From Lysobacter daejeonensis GH1-9 (GTDB lineage: Bacteria; Pseudomonadota; Gammaproteobacteria; Xanthomonadales; Xanthomonadaceae), in NCBI RefSeq assembly GCF_000768355.1, contig NZ_AVPU01000016.1, positions 1 to 64,000 on the forward strand: DNA of 64,000 nucleotides. Reading direction: 5' to 3'. The notes beneath the pieces were generated by a model. It saw nothing but the letters and a program-made list of their open reading frames with translations, was not told the DNA's origin and did no database searches. The translations under genes and the position numbers were made by a program. How positions within the stretch are numbered: position 1 is the first letter of the stretch; each line of letters begins with the position of its first letter. Below are positions 8,192 through 17,786 of this stretch, one piece after another.

Positions 8192-9598
8192 TTAGGCGCT
8201 CGCCGGCAGCTTTGCAAGCGCGGCGTCGATGCGCTTCACCGCCTCGGCCTGGCCGGCCAGGTACACGGTGTGCGAGATGTCCGGGCTGACCTGGGTGCCG
8301 GTGATCGCCACGCGCATCGGCTGGGCCACCTTGCCCATGCCCAGTCCGCAGGCTTCTGCGGCCTCGTGCAGCGCGGCAGCCACGGCTTCGGCGGTCCATG
8401 CCGGCAACGCAGCGAGGCGCGCGCGCGCGTCGGCCAGCGGCGCCTGCGCGGCGGCAGTCAGGTGCTTGGCCACGGCCGCGTCGTCGTACTCGGTCAGCGG
8501 CTGGAACCACACCGCCGCGCGCTCCGCCATGTCCTTCAGCGTCTGCACGCGGTCGCGCAGCGCAATGACGATGTCGGCCGGCGCGGGGCCGCGCGCCAGG
8601 TCGTAACCCTGCGCCTTGAGGTGCCATTCCAGGTGCTTGGCCACGGCCTCGGGCGCATCGGCCTTGAGGTACTGCTGGTTGAGCCAACCCAGCTTGGCCG
8701 GGTCGAGGCGCGACGCCTTCGAGTTGACGTCCTTCAGGTCGAACAGGCGCGTCATCTCCTCAATGGAGAACACTTCCTGGTCACCGTGCGACCAACCCAG
8801 CCGCACCAGGTAGTTCAGCAGCGCGTGCGGCAGGTAGCCCATGTCGCGGTACTGCATCACGTCGGCGGCACCGGTGCGCTTGGACAGCTTGGCGCCTTCC
8901 GGGTCCAGGATCATCGGCAGGTGCGCGAAATGCGGCACCGGCGCGCCCAGCGCCTCGTACAGATTGATCTGACGCGGGGTGTTGTTGATGTGGTCGTCGC
9001 CACGCACGACGTCGGTGATCTGCATGTCCAGATCGTCGACGACGACGGCGAAGTTGTAGGTCGGGTAGCCGTCCGGGCGGAAGATCACCAGGTCGTCGAG
9101 CTCGCTGTTGGCGATCTCGATGCGGCCCTTCACCTTGTCGTCCCACGCCACCACGCCATCGAGCGGATTCTTGAAGCGGATGACGCGGTTGGGGTCGTCG
9201 CGGTACGGCGCGTTCTGTTCGCGGTAGGCGCCGTTGTAGCGCGGCTTGTCGCCCTTGGCCATGGCGGCCTCGCGCATCACGTCCAGTTCGTCCTTCGACT
9301 CGTAGGCGTAGTACGCCTTGCCAGCGGCGATCAGATGCTCCGCCACTTCCTTGTAACGGGCGACCCGGTGGGTCTGGTAGATCGGGCCTTCGTCATAGTC
9401 CAGCCCCAGCCAGTCCATCGCCAGCAGGATGGCGTCGATGGCCTCCTGCGTGCTGCGCTCGCGGTCGGTGTCCTCGATGCGCAGGACGAACTCGCCGCCG
9501 CGGCGGCGCGCCTCCAGCCAGCAGTACAGCGCGGTGCGGGCACCGCCGATGTGCAGGTATCCGGTGGGGCTGGGAGCGAAGCGGGTGCGGCAGGTCAT
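8192..9598 (-). CDS. gltX: Glutamyl-tRNA synthetase
   Basis: A class I aminoacyl-tRNA synthetase of 468 residues that charges tRNA-Glu. The ATP-binding HIGH-type motif is HIGG at residues 16-19 within [19 protein letters not shown], and the KMSKS-type motif is KLSKR at 237-241. The acceptor and anticodon-binding domains follow to normal length. The start was placed at [13 protein letters not shown], the conserved N-terminus; an extension upstream is not conserved. It is followed by zur nine bases later on the same strand. The 184 bp to the divergent lpxH must hold both promoters. Confidence 0.97.
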   Translation of the reverse strand: MTCRTRFAPSPTGYLHIGGARTALYCWLEARRRGGEFVLRIEDTDRERSTQEAIDAILLAMDWLGLDYDEGPIYQTHRVARYKEVAEHLIAAGKAYYAYESKDELDVMREAAMAKGDKPRYNGAYREQNAPYRDDPNRVIRFKNPLDGVVAWDDKVKGRIEIANSELDDLVIFRPDGYPTYNFAVVVDDLDMQITDVVRGDDHINNTPRQINLYEALGAPVPHFAHLPMILDPEGAKLSKRTGAADVMQYRDMGYLPHALLNYLVRLGWSHGDQEVFSIEEMTRLFDLKDVNSKASRLDPAKLGWLNQQYLKADAPEAVAKHLEWHLKAQGYDLARGPAPADIVIALRDRVQTLKDMAERAAVWFQPLTEYDDAAVAKHLTAAAQAPLADARARLAALPAWTAEAVAAALHEAAEACGLGMGKVAQPMRVAITGTQVSPDISHTVYLAGQAEAVKRIDAALAKLPASA

Positions 9599-9782
9599 GC
9601 GGGGGCGACTCGGGCGGAAAGGCGTCATTTTACCCGCAGTTGGCGGCGAACCCCCGCACCGCCCACGGGCGCTGGCCGACCTCGGCTCTGCTCCCCGGCA
9701 CCGGCCACGCCAGCCGGTGCCCCCAACGGTAGCCGGTGGTTGCGCACACGACGCCGGCAGCACGAGCTTCTACAATCTGCCG

Positions 9783-10511
9783 ATGACCACGCTGTTCATC
9801 TCCGACCTGCACCTGGATGCCGAGCGCCCGGCCGTCACCGAACTGTTCCTGCGCTTCCTGCGCGAGGAGGCGACACGGGCCGACGCGTTGTACATCCTCG
9901 GCGACCTGTTCGAGGCCTGGGTGGGCGACGACGACCCGTCGGATGTCGGAGCGGCGGTGGCCACGGGCACGCGCGCGCTGCGCGAGGCGGGAGTGCCGGT
10001 GTACTTCATGCGCGGCAACCGCGATTTCCTGCTGGGCGCCGACTACGCGCGTCGCGCCGGGATGACGCTGCTGCCCGACCCGGCGGTGGTGGTGCTGTAC
10101 GGCAAGCCCACCCTGCTGATGCACGGCGACCTGCTGTGCACCGACGACACCGCCTACCAGGCCTTCCGTGCGCAGACCCGCAACCCGGAGTGGCAGCGCC
10201 AGTTCCTGTCGCAGCCGCTGGCGGCCCGCCTCGCTTTCGCCCAACAGGCGCGCGCGGCGAGCAAGGCGCACCAGGCGGGCATGCAGGGCGGCATGGAAAC
10301 CATCACCGACGTCGCACCGACCACGGTGGAGGCCACGCTGGCGCGCTACGGCGTGGACACGCTGATCCACGGCCACACCCATCGCCCGGCGGTGCATGCG
10401 CTGCAGGCTGGCGGGCGCGAGCGCCGCCGCGTGGTGCTGGGCGACTGGTACGACCAGGGCTCGGTGCTGCGGGTCGACGCCAGCGGCATGGAACTGGCCG
10501 CGCTGGCCTGA
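9783..10511 (+). CDS. lpxH: UDP-2,3-diacylglucosamine diphosphatase
   Basis: This peripheral inner-membrane calcineurin-like phosphoesterase of 242 residues cleaves UDP-2,3-diacylglucosamine to lipid X in lipid A synthesis. Metal-binding motifs appear in order: SDLHLD (Asp8, His10), [11 protein letters not shown] (Asp41), RGNRDF (Asn79), HGDLL (His114) and HGHTHRP (His196, His198). Length and motif spacing are those of LpxH. It is monocistronic as far as can be seen, with the convergent lipoprotein gene ending one base after its stop. Confidence 0.95.
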   Translation: MTTLFISDLHLDAERPAVTELFLRFLREEATRADALYILGDLFEAWVGDDDPSDVGAAVATGTRALREAGVPVYFMRGNRDFLLGADYARRAGMTLLPDPAVVVLYGKPTLLMHGDLLCTDDTAYQAFRAQTRNPEWQRQFLSQPLAARLAFAQQARAASKAHQAGMQGGMETITDVAPTTVEATLARYGVDTLIHGHTHRPAVHALQAGGRERRRVVLGDWYDQGSVLRVDASGMELAALA

Positions 10512-10512
10512 A

Positions 10513-10995
10513 TCACGGCCCGCGGCTGGCGCACCCCTGCAGGGTCTGCCCGCCGTAGCGGAACGTGGCGGTGAACTCGAACGACTCGTCGGACATGGTG
10601 TCCTGGCACGGGCGGCGTTCGATATCGAGGGTGAACGCGCCGCCGTCGTCCTGACCGCTGAACGTCACGCCCGTGGCGTGGTTCTGGCGCTGCGCCTGCA
10701 GCACCTTGCCCGGCAGCAGTTCCGGCGTGGCGTAGGTCAGGGTGGTGCCTTCGACCTGCACGGACCAGAACGGCTCGTTGCCGCGCGCCTTGAAGGTGGC
10801 GGCCGTTTCGTCGGCCTCCGGACCGGTCGGACCGGGTGCACTGCCATCGGCAGCGGGCTGTGGCACTTCTTCGGCCGGCGGTGCCGACACCGCGTCACCG
10901 TAGGGGCCCGCGGCAGGAGCCGACGCATCGGCCGCCTCCTTGGAACAGGCCAGCAAGCCCAGGCTGACGGCCAGCAGCACGGCGATGGTTCGCAT
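10513..10995 (-). CDS. COG3650-like lipoprotein
   Basis: The protein has 160 residues. A lipobox (LGLLAC, modified Cys near residue 17) follows a short hydrophobic leader starting at the ATG at 10995. A Pro/Ala-rich spacer leads to a C-terminal domain with the GNEPFW motif, a central CQDTMSDESFEF and a closing GCASRG, the set of conserved features in COG3650-type periplasmic proteins of unknown function. The two cysteines of that domain could form a disulfide. It is convergent with lpxH. No function is assigned. Confidence 0.78.
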   Translation of the reverse strand: MRTIAVLLAVSLGLLACSKEAADASAPAAGPYGDAVSAPPAEEVPQPAADGSAPGPTGPEADETAATFKARGNEPFWSVQVEGTTLTYATPELLPGKVLQAQRQNHATGVTFSGQDDGGAFTLDIERRPCQDTMSDESFEFTATFRYGGQTLQGCASRGP

Positions 10996-11094
10996 GGAAA
11001 TGCCCACGGAAAGGGTGTGACTCATCTTACCCATGCCGCACCGCGCCCGCGCAGGCATGCGGGCATGCAGGCGCGAACGCGGCCACCGTTATGT

Positions 11095-12330
11095 TCAATC
11101 GACCTTGAGTTCCGCCAGCGGGATCTCGCGTCGCAACAACGCCTTGCCTTCGGCATCGCGCAGGTTCAGTGCGAGCCGACGCTGTTCCCAGTCGATCTCG
11201 ACCAGGCCGAAGTTGGCCTGGCGGAACAAGGAACCGCCTTCGCGCAACGCATTGGGCACCGGCACGTGCCACACCTGGGTCAGGCCGCTGCTGGTCAGGT
11301 CGTACATCGGATACGGCACGTTGCCCTCCAGCCGCGAAAGCTCGCCGTAGTGAGTGTCACCACTGAGCAGCACCACACCGTTGGCACGGGTGTCGCGGAT
11401 CATCCGGAACAGGCGCTGCTGGTCGTGCGGGTAGTTGACCCACGCCTCCCAGCCGGGGAAGTCGGCCAACACCTGCAGGCTGGAGCCAATCAGGCGCACG
11501 TCGGCCGGCTGGCGGAGTTGTTCCTCCAGCCACGCCCACTGCTTCTCGCCAAGCATGGTCGCGGCGGGATCGGGCTCGCGAACGTAGGGACCCGGCACTT
11601 CGCGGCCGGCATCGCCTTCGCGCTTGGCCCACGACCGGTAGGCAGCCTCGTCCTTGAGGAACGGCGAGGTGCGGATGGGCGTGCGGTTGTAACGCAGGTC
11701 CAGCAGGATCACCTGCACGCGCCGGCCTTCGGGGCCGAAGGTGTAGCTGTCGTAAACGCCGTCGCGCGCACGGCGCGGCGACTCCGCCGGCTCGCCCCAG
11801 AAGTCCAGGAAGATCTGCCGGCTCTGCTCCTTCATCGGGTAGTCGCCGCCGGCGTCGTTCTCGCCGAAGTCGTGATCGTCCCAGGTTGCCACTACCGGCG
11901 TGGTGGTGCGCAGGCGGTGGAAGCCGTCGATGGTGGCCAGCTTGCGGTACTTGGCCTGCAACACCGCCATGTCGCGCGTATCGCCGTAGACATTGTCGCC
12001 AAGGAACACGAACAGCTCCGGCTGCGCGGCCAGCACCGCATCCCAGATCGGCTGCGGCAGCGACTCCTTGGAGCATGAACCGAAGGCGATGCGGGTCATC
12101 GCCGCGTCGGCGACGGGCCAAGGGGCGGTTTCATTGGCGCCAGCCGTGGCCATGGCCGTGGACGACGACATCGCCACCACGTCCGGGCCGGGTCGCGTGG
12201 CAGCCACCGCATGGGAACTACCGGTCGCGACAACTGGGGCAGCAGCGATCGGGACAGCGGTGGCGGTGGCAACAAACGGAAGCGCACATGCCGCCAGCGT
12301 CAGCATGGCGGCCCATTGCATGATTCGCAT
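11095..12330 (-). CDS. PhoD-like alkaline phosphatase / phosphodiesterase
   Basis: A secreted metallo-phosphoesterase of 411 residues. After a signal peptide (cleavage near residue 30) come IAFGSCSK, the metal ligand motif FLGDNVYGDTRD, TWDDHDFGEND and SGDTHYGEL, characteristic of the PhoD family that releases phosphate from mono- and diesters outside the cell. It starts 54 bp after the stop of the TonB receptor gene on the same strand, so the two probably form an operon in which the enzyme and a receptor act on the same phosphorus source (inference). A Pho-box-like sequence lies ahead of the receptor. Confidence 0.9.
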   Translation of the reverse strand: MRIMQWAAMLTLAACALPFVATATAVPIAAAPVVATGSSHAVAATRPGPDVVAMSSSTAMATAGANETAPWPVADAAMTRIAFGSCSKESLPQPIWDAVLAAQPELFVFLGDNVYGDTRDMAVLQAKYRKLATIDGFHRLRTTTPVVATWDDHDFGENDAGGDYPMKEQSRQIFLDFWGEPAESPRRARDGVYDSYTFGPEGRRVQVILLDLRYNRTPIRTSPFLKDEAAYRSWAKREGDAGREVPGPYVREPDPAATMLGEKQWAWLEEQLRQPADVRLIGSSLQVLADFPGWEAWVNYPHDQQRLFRMIRDTRANGVVLLSGDTHYGELSRLEGNVPYPMYDLTSSGLTQVWHVPVPNALREGGSLFRQANFGLVEIDWEQRRLALNLRDAEGKALLRREIPLAELKVD

Positions 12331-12384
12331 GTGATCTCTCCAGCGGTGCCCGGGCCACACCGGCCCGGACACCTGCAACGTGGG

Positions 12385-14703
12385 TCAGAAGCGGATGTCG
12401 GCGGTCAGGAACACCTGCCGCGGCGCGCCAGCCTGCAGCGTGTAGTTCAGGCCGGTCGGATCCGAGGTGACGAAGCCGTTGGTGCCGAGGCTGGAGAAGT
12501 ACTCCTTGTCGAACAGGTTGGTCACGTTCAGCTGCAGCTTGAGCGACTCCGCCCACGACAACCCCGTCCACTGATACGACGCCGACGCATCGGCCACCCA
12601 GAAATCATCGACCTTGGAGTCGTTGAGGTAGGTGAGGTAGCGCTCGTCGGTGTACTTGGCGCCCAGCTGCGCCTCGAAGCCGCCCTGCGCCCAGCGCAGC
12701 TCGGTGGCGAACAGGCGTTCCGGTGCGTCCACCACCTGCTTGCCCTTGGCCGGGATCACGTTGACGCCATCCACGTAATCCGAGGCGTACTCGGACTGGT
12801 TGAACGACAGCGAGTTGTACCAGGTGAATGCCGAAGTCGGGTTCCACTGCGCCACCAGCTCGGCACCACGCGTCTCCACGTCGCCGACATTGGCGAACGA
12901 CGCCGCGCAGCCCACGATGCCGGCGCAGCGGGCGATGGCCAGCAGGCGGTTCTCGAAGTCCACTCGGTACAGCGCCACCGAGGCCTGGAACGCATCGCGG
13001 CTGGTGCGCAGGCCGGCCTCGATGGTGCGCGAGGTTTCCGGCTCCAGATCGGCCACGGCTGCGTCAAACGCCGCCTGCGAGGTGGAGTGCGGCCCGTTCA
13101 CGCCGCTGCGGAACGCCGACATGTTTTCGCTGTACGAACCGAACAGCTCCTCGTTGGCGGTGAAGCGCCAGCGCGCGCCGACCTGCGGCAGGAAGTTGTC
13201 CTCGGCCTCCAGCTTGCCGCCGGCGCGGCTGCCGATCAGGCGCTTGCCGTCTATCTCCACGCGCGTGCCCTTGAAGCCCGCGTCCACGGCGAAGTCGCCA
13301 TCGGCGAACTCCATGTGGTCCATCACGTAGTACTGGCGGGTGTCGGTATCGAAGCGCTGGCGGAACACGCGGATGTCCGGCTGGCGCAGGAAGTGCAGGC
13401 CGTCCGGCGGACTGTCGGGCGGCACGAAGTAGTGGTTGCGCTGCACGCCGTGGGCGTTCTTCTCCAGCCACAGGCCGGCCTCGAGGCGGTGCGCGCCCAG
13501 GTCGAAGGCCACGGTCGGCATGACGCCGGTGCGCTCGATGTCGTACTCGGTGGTGCGCACCGAGATCGGCACATTTGGCGACGGCACGTACGGCGTGGCC
13601 CAGTGGCCCTGACCTTCGTTGCGGTGGTAGTAGGTGGTGGCACCCAGCGTCACCCGCTCGCTGGCCTGCCATTCAGCGCTGACATAGGCCAGGTCGTCGT
13701 CGCGCACGCCGCGGGCGATGTAGTACGCGTCGTCGATGCTGTCCACGCCGGCGTTCTGTTGCAGGCACGCCTTCTGCGCGGCGGCATCGGCCTTGTAGGC
13801 CTGGTAGCAGTTGGCCGCGTCGATGGCGCGCTGCCAGTCATAGGCAAAGTTGTCCCAGTCCATGCCCAGGCGCTTGGCAGACTGCAGCGACAGGTCGGCG
13901 TAGTCGGTTTCGCGGCGGCGCGAGGTCGCCACGTAGCCTTTCAGGGTCAGGCTGTCGGTGGCGTACACCGCCTTGGCGTTGACCTGGGCGTTACGCTGCG
14001 GGCCATCGCCCTTCCACTTGTCGGCATCGTGGAAGCTGCCGCTGAGGTAGGCGCTGAAGCCGCCGTGGTCGCCGGTATCCAGGCGGCCATAGGTGCGGGT
14101 GGTGCCGTTGCTGCCCAGCGTCTGCGCGATGCGCACGCCGTACTCGGTGGACGGGTCGGCGGTGAAGAAGCGCAGCGTACCGCCCAGGTTGCCGGTGGAT
14201 GCGGTGTCGATGGCGCCGCTGCCCTGCGACAGCTCGGCCGCCGACAGGTTCTCGCTGATCGTGGCGCGGCCGATGCTCAGGCCGTTGTGGTTGCCGTAGC
14301 TCATGTCGCCCAGCGGCACGCCGTCCAGGGTGAAACCGAGCTGCTGCTGCGAAAAGCCGCGGATGCTCAGCTTGCTCGACCACTCGTAGTTGCCCCACGG
14401 GTCGGAACTCTGGAAGTTGACGCCCGGCAGCTTGGCCATCGCCTTCAGCGGGCTGGTGCCGGCAGCGGCGCGCTCAAGCTCCACCGCGCCGATCGACTGC
14501 ACCTGGCGGGTCTGCCCCGTACCCACCACCGAGATCGTGTCCAGCGTGGTGGCGTCGTCGCCTGCGGCGGTGGCGCCGGCCGCGCCGGCAAGGGTCTGGG
14601 CTTCGTTGCTGACCGCTTCCGCGTTCGCCATCCCGGCGTGCAGGCACAGCAGGATCGAGGCGGCGAGGATCGTCGTCTTCGTCGTCATGTTCAGGAGTTC
14701 CAT
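12385..14703 (-). CDS. TonB-dependent receptor, probable phosphorus-source receptor
   Basis: An outer-membrane receptor of 772 residues. The signal peptide ends at NAEA near residue 29. A TonB-box-like TLDTISVVG is followed by a plug with KLPGVNFQSSDPW and LSIRGFSQQQLGFTLDGVPLG, then a barrel with the C-terminal TonB receptor signature and final Phe (FLTADIRF). The substrate is not evident from sequence; the downstream PhoD enzyme suggests a phosphate ester or its product. Met6 at 14688 is an alternative start, and neither start has a strong ribosome site. Confidence 0.88.
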   Translation of the reverse strand: MELLNMTTKTTILAASILLCLHAGMANAEAVSNEAQTLAGAAGATAAGDDATTLDTISVVGTGQTRQVQSIGAVELERAAAGTSPLKAMAKLPGVNFQSSDPWGNYEWSSKLSIRGFSQQQLGFTLDGVPLGDMSYGNHNGLSIGRATISENLSAAELSQGSGAIDTASTGNLGGTLRFFTADPSTEYGVRIAQTLGSNGTTRTYGRLDTGDHGGFSAYLSGSFHDADKWKGDGPQRNAQVNAKAVYATDSLTLKGYVATSRRRETDYADLSLQSAKRLGMDWDNFAYDWQRAIDAANCYQAYKADAAAQKACLQQNAGVDSIDDAYYIARGVRDDDLAYVSAEWQASERVTLGATTYYHRNEGQGHWATPYVPSPNVPISVRTTEYDIERTGVMPTVAFDLGAHRLEAGLWLEKNAHGVQRNHYFVPPDSPPDGLHFLRQPDIRVFRQRFDTDTRQYYVMDHMEFADGDFAVDAGFKGTRVEIDGKRLIGSRAGGKLEAEDNFLPQVGARWRFTANEELFGSYSENMSAFRSGVNGPHSTSQAAFDAAVADLEPETSRTIEAGLRTSRDAFQASVALYRVDFENRLLAIARCAGIVGCAASFANVGDVETRGAELVAQWNPTSAFTWYNSLSFNQSEYASDYVDGVNVIPAKGKQVVDAPERLFATELRWAQGGFEAQLGAKYTDERYLTYLNDSKVDDFWVADASASYQWTGLSWAESLKLQLNVTNLFDKEYFSSLGTNGFVTSDPTGLNYTLQAGAPRQVFLTADIRF

Positions 14704-14775
14704 CAGAGGCCGCCACGTGAGTGGTTCGCCCTACGGCGGCGTACAGAGCGAAGCGCCGCAGCTTGAACACATCGG

Positions 14776-14793
14776 ATGAAAGCGATGTGTCAG
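14776..14793 (-). promoter_or_regulatory. Pho-box-like site inside an inverted repeat
   Basis: Read on the minus strand the site is CTGACAC-ATCG-CTTTCAT, two 7-bp half-sites spaced by 4 bp. These match the PhoB consensus CTGTCAT/CTGTCAY at 5 and 6 of 7 positions. It lies 73 bp before the receptor start. The same stretch overlaps a perfect 8-bp inverted repeat (ACACATCG at 14767-14774, CGATGTGT at 14783-14790), so another regulator is possible. Confidence 0.4.
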
Positions 14794-14883
14794 CGATCTT
14801 GCAGAACGCTGAAAATGCAAACATGCGCGGCCAACGCAGCAAAGCAGCCGCACCCTGCCCTGCACGCCGATGAGGGCCGCGGA

Positions 14884-15684
14884 TCAGCCCGCGTACTGGC
14901 TCAGTGCGGCCAGTTCGTCCTCGTCAAAACCGGCCGCGGCGCGCGCTTCAATGTTGAAGGGGCCATACAGCACCGCGCGCGCGTATTCGGCCAGCAACGC
15001 CCGGAACGTGCTGCGCGGTTCCACGCCCACGCGCTCGCAATACCAGCGGAACCAGCGCGAGCCAGCGGCAACGTGGGCCACTTCCTCGCGCAGGATCACC
15101 TCGAGGATGGCGACCGTGTCCGCATCGCCCATCGCGCGCAGCTTCACGATCATCCCCGGCGTCACGTCCAGGCCACGCGCCTCCAGCACCCGCGGCACCA
15201 GCGCCATGCGCGCCAGGCCGTCGTGCGCGGTCTTCTCCGCCATTTCCCACAAGCCATTGTGGGCGTCGAAGTCACCGTAGTCGTGGCCCAGTTGCTGCAA
15301 CCGCGCACGCAACAATTCGAAGTGCCGCGCCTCGTCGCGCGCCACCTCTACCCAGTCCGCGTAGAACTCACGTGGCAATCCACGGAAGCGGTACACCGCA
15401 TCCCACGCCAGGTCGATGGCGTTGAACTCGATGTGCGCGATGGCGTGCACGAACGCCGCACGCCCCTCGGGCGTGCCCAGGCCGCGCTTCGGCAGATCGC
15501 GCGGATGCACCAGCAACGGCCGCTCCGGCCGCCCCGGCATGCGAATCGCCCCAGGCGCCGGTGCGTCCTCCGGAATCGCCAACTCATCGCGCTCAAACGA
15601 CTCGGCCGCCGCGAACGTGGCCGCCACCTTCCCCTCGGGAGAGGCGGCGTCCAGGCATGCGCGCGCGGCGTCAAACAGGTTCAA
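14884..15684 (-). CDS. DUF455 ferritin-like protein
   Basis: This protein of 266 residues shows a helical ferritin-like pattern: [27 protein letters not shown] and [13 protein letters not shown], giving Glu and Glu-x-x-His pairs suited to a di-iron site. DUF455 members have no proven reaction; they resemble tRNA hydroxylases of the MiaE type in fold. The start overlaps the purF stop by four bases (ATGA), so it is translationally coupled as the last gene of the folC-purF run. Confidence 0.85.
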   Translation of the reverse strand: MNLFDAARACLDAASPEGKVAATFAAAESFERDELAIPEDAPAPGAIRMPGRPERPLLVHPRDLPKRGLGTPEGRAAFVHAIAHIEFNAIDLAWDAVYRFRGLPREFYADWVEVARDEARHFELLRARLQQLGHDYGDFDAHNGLWEMAEKTAHDGLARMALVPRVLEARGLDVTPGMIVKLRAMGDADTVAILEVILREEVAHVAAGSRWFRWYCERVGVEPRSTFRALLAEYARAVLYGPFNIEARAAAGFDEDELAALSQYAG

Positions 15685-17150
15685 GCCGAGCGCCGAACCT
15701 TCTTCGCCTCATCCGACCGCATCTGCTTGATGCGCTCGAAATACCCTTCCTCGATCCCGGTCACGTACTCCCCGTTGAAGCACGACGAGTCGAAGCTCTC
15801 GATCCGGTGCTTCGGCCCCGACACCGAGGTCTCCAGCGCATCCAGGTCCTGGTAGATCAGCCAATCGCAACCCAGCAGCTTCTGCACCTCTTCCTCGGTG
15901 CGGTTGTGCGCCACCAGCTCCTCGGCCGACGGCATGTCGATGCCGTAGATGTTGGGATAGCGCACCGGCGGCGCCGCCGAGGCCAGGTACACCTTGCGCG
16001 CACCGGCATCCCGGGCCATCTGCACGATCTGCTGCGACGTGGTGCCGCGCACGATCGAGTCGTCCACCAGCAGCACCACGCGGTTGCGGAACTCCAGCGG
16101 AATCGGGTTGAGCTTGCGGCGCACCGACTTCGCGCGCTGGCCCTGCCCCGGCATGATGAAGGTGCGGCCCACGTAACGGTTCTTGATGAACCCCTCGCGG
16201 TACTTCACGCCGATGGTGTTGGCTATTTCCAGCGCGGCATCACGCGAGGTGTCCGGGATCGGGATCACCGTGTCGATGTCGTGGTCGGGCATCAGGCGCA
16301 GGATCTTCTCGCCCAGCGCCTGGCCCATGCGCATGCGCGCCTTGTGCACCGACACGTCGTCCATCATCGAGTCCGGACGGGCAAAGTACACGTACTCGAA
16401 AATGCACGGCGCGAACTTGCCCGGCTCGGCGCACTGACGGGTATGCAGCTGGCCTTCGGTGGTGATCACCACGCCTTCACCCGGGCGCACGTCGCGCACG
16501 CGCTCGAAGCCGATCAGGTCCAGCGCCACCGACTCGGAGGCAACCGCGTACTCGTCGCGGCCGTTGACCACGCGCTTGCCCAGTACCAGCGGGCGGATGC
16601 CGTTGGGGTCGCGGAACGCCACCAGGCCCAGGCCCAGCACGGTCAGCACCACCGCATAGCCGCCCACGCAGCGCCGGGTCACGCCTTCCACCGCCTTGAA
16701 TGCGGCTTCCGGCGTCAGCGCATTCTGTCCGTCCAGCTCGTGGGCAAAGACGTTGAGCAACACCTCCGAGTCGGACTCGGTGTTGACGTTGCGCCGGTCC
16801 TCCTCGAAGACCTCGCGGCGCAGCTTTTCGGTGTTGATCAGGTTGCCGTTGTGCGCCAGCGCGATGCCGAACGGCGAGTTGACGTAAAACGGCTGCGCCT
16901 CGTCCGAGCCTTCGCTGCCGGCGGTCGGGTAGCGGCAATGGCCGATGCCCATGTGCCCCTGCAACAGGCCCATGGCGTTTTCGTTGAACACGTCGCTGAC
17001 CAGGCCATTGCCCTTGTGCACGCGCAGCTTGCGCCCGTCCGCGGTGGCAATGCCCGCCGCATCCTGGCCGCGGTGCTGCAGCACCGTCAGTCCGTCATAG
17101 AGCTGGGCCGCGACGTCGTTCTGGCCGACGATACCGATGATGCCGCACAT
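15681..17150 (-). CDS. purF: Amidophosphoribosyltransferase
   Basis: The enzyme of 489 residues makes 5-phosphoribosylamine from PRPP and glutamine, the first step of purine synthesis. The N-terminal nucleophile is Cys2 (MCGIIGIVG), followed by the Ntn glutaminase domain. The phosphoribosyltransferase domain carries the PRPP loop [15 protein letters not shown]. Length is normal. It stands 36 bp after cvpA, the classical cvpA-purF pair, and overlaps the DUF455 gene at its end. Confidence 0.97.
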   Translation of the reverse strand: MCGIIGIVGQNDVAAQLYDGLTVLQHRGQDAAGIATADGRKLRVHKGNGLVSDVFNENAMGLLQGHMGIGHCRYPTAGSEGSDEAQPFYVNSPFGIALAHNGNLINTEKLRREVFEEDRRNVNTESDSEVLLNVFAHELDGQNALTPEAAFKAVEGVTRRCVGGYAVVLTVLGLGLVAFRDPNGIRPLVLGKRVVNGRDEYAVASESVALDLIGFERVRDVRPGEGVVITTEGQLHTRQCAEPGKFAPCIFEYVYFARPDSMMDDVSVHKARMRMGQALGEKILRLMPDHDIDTVIPIPDTSRDAALEIANTIGVKYREGFIKNRYVGRTFIMPGQGQRAKSVRRKLNPIPLEFRNRVVLLVDDSIVRGTTSQQIVQMARDAGARKVYLASAAPPVRYPNIYGIDMPSAEELVAHNRTEEEVQKLLGCDWLIYQDLDALETSVSGPKHRIESFDSSCFNGEYVTGIEEGYFERIKQMRSDEAKKVRRSA

Positions 17151-17186
17151 GGGAAGTAATCCTGCTGATCTGGAATGAGTGCGGAC

Positions 17187-17750
17187 TCAGCCGCCGATTG
17201 CGGGCGCCGGCAATGCCCCCGCCTTGTCCTGCGAATCCGGTGCCATCGCACCGCTTTCGCCATTGAAATCCACCTGCGCCGCCACCCAGTCGGGCAGCCA
17301 GCCACGCAGCCACTGCGCGCCGGGCACCAGCACCGGCACCACCGGTGAGGCGCGCCACTGCGGTTCGCGCGGCAGCGAGGTCAGCGCCAGCACCAGCACC
17401 AGCGCGCAGGCGATGAAACCGCCGCGCAGCACGCCCAGCACCAGGCCCAGCGTCCGGTCCATGCCACCCAGGCCGGCCGACTGCACCAGCTTGCGCACCA
17501 CCCAGCCCACCACGCCCACCACCACCATCACCGCGATGAAGGCCAGCGCGTGGCCGGCGAACAACCCGGTCGCCCCGGGCTCGCCGTCGGAGGCCAGCAG
17601 CAGCGCAACGTCACCGCCGTAGCGGAACGCCACCCAGCCGCCCAGCAACCACGCCAGCAGCGAGACCACCACGCCGACAAACCCGCGCATCACGCCCAGC
17701 AGGGCCGACGCACCGATGATGGCCAGCAATACCCAGTCAACTGCACCCAT
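17187..17750 (-). CDS. cvpA: CvpA family membrane protein
   Basis: The protein of 187 residues has four hydrophobic segments in the first 125 residues (starting VDWVLLAIIGASALLGVMRG), the layout of CvpA (DedE), named for colicin V production and linked to envelope homeostasis. The Gly-rich helices and the LVLGVLRGGFIACALV segment are typical. The C-terminus is periplasmic-like and hydrophilic. It is flanked by 36-bp gaps to the SPOR gene upstream and to purF downstream, the conserved order in this family of bacteria. Confidence 0.92.
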   Translation of the reverse strand: MGAVDWVLLAIIGASALLGVMRGFVGVVVSLLAWLLGGWVAFRYGGDVALLLASDGEPGATGLFAGHALAFIAVMVVVGVVGWVVRKLVQSAGLGGMDRTLGLVLGVLRGGFIACALVLVLALTSLPREPQWRASPVVPVLVPGAQWLRGWLPDWVAAQVDFNGESGAMAPDSQDKAGALPAPAIGG

Positions 17751-17786
17751 CCGGTCGCGCGCCTCGAAAGCAGGAGTAACGCGACG

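Noticed and set aside
7625-10558. Very long open frame on the plus strand
   Set aside because: It runs antisense to zur and gltX and then out of frame through lpxH. The three real genes have clear motifs, and the long frame is an effect of high G+C.
12211-14766. Plus-strand open frame of about 850 codons
   Set aside because: Antisense shadow of the TonB receptor at 12385-14703.
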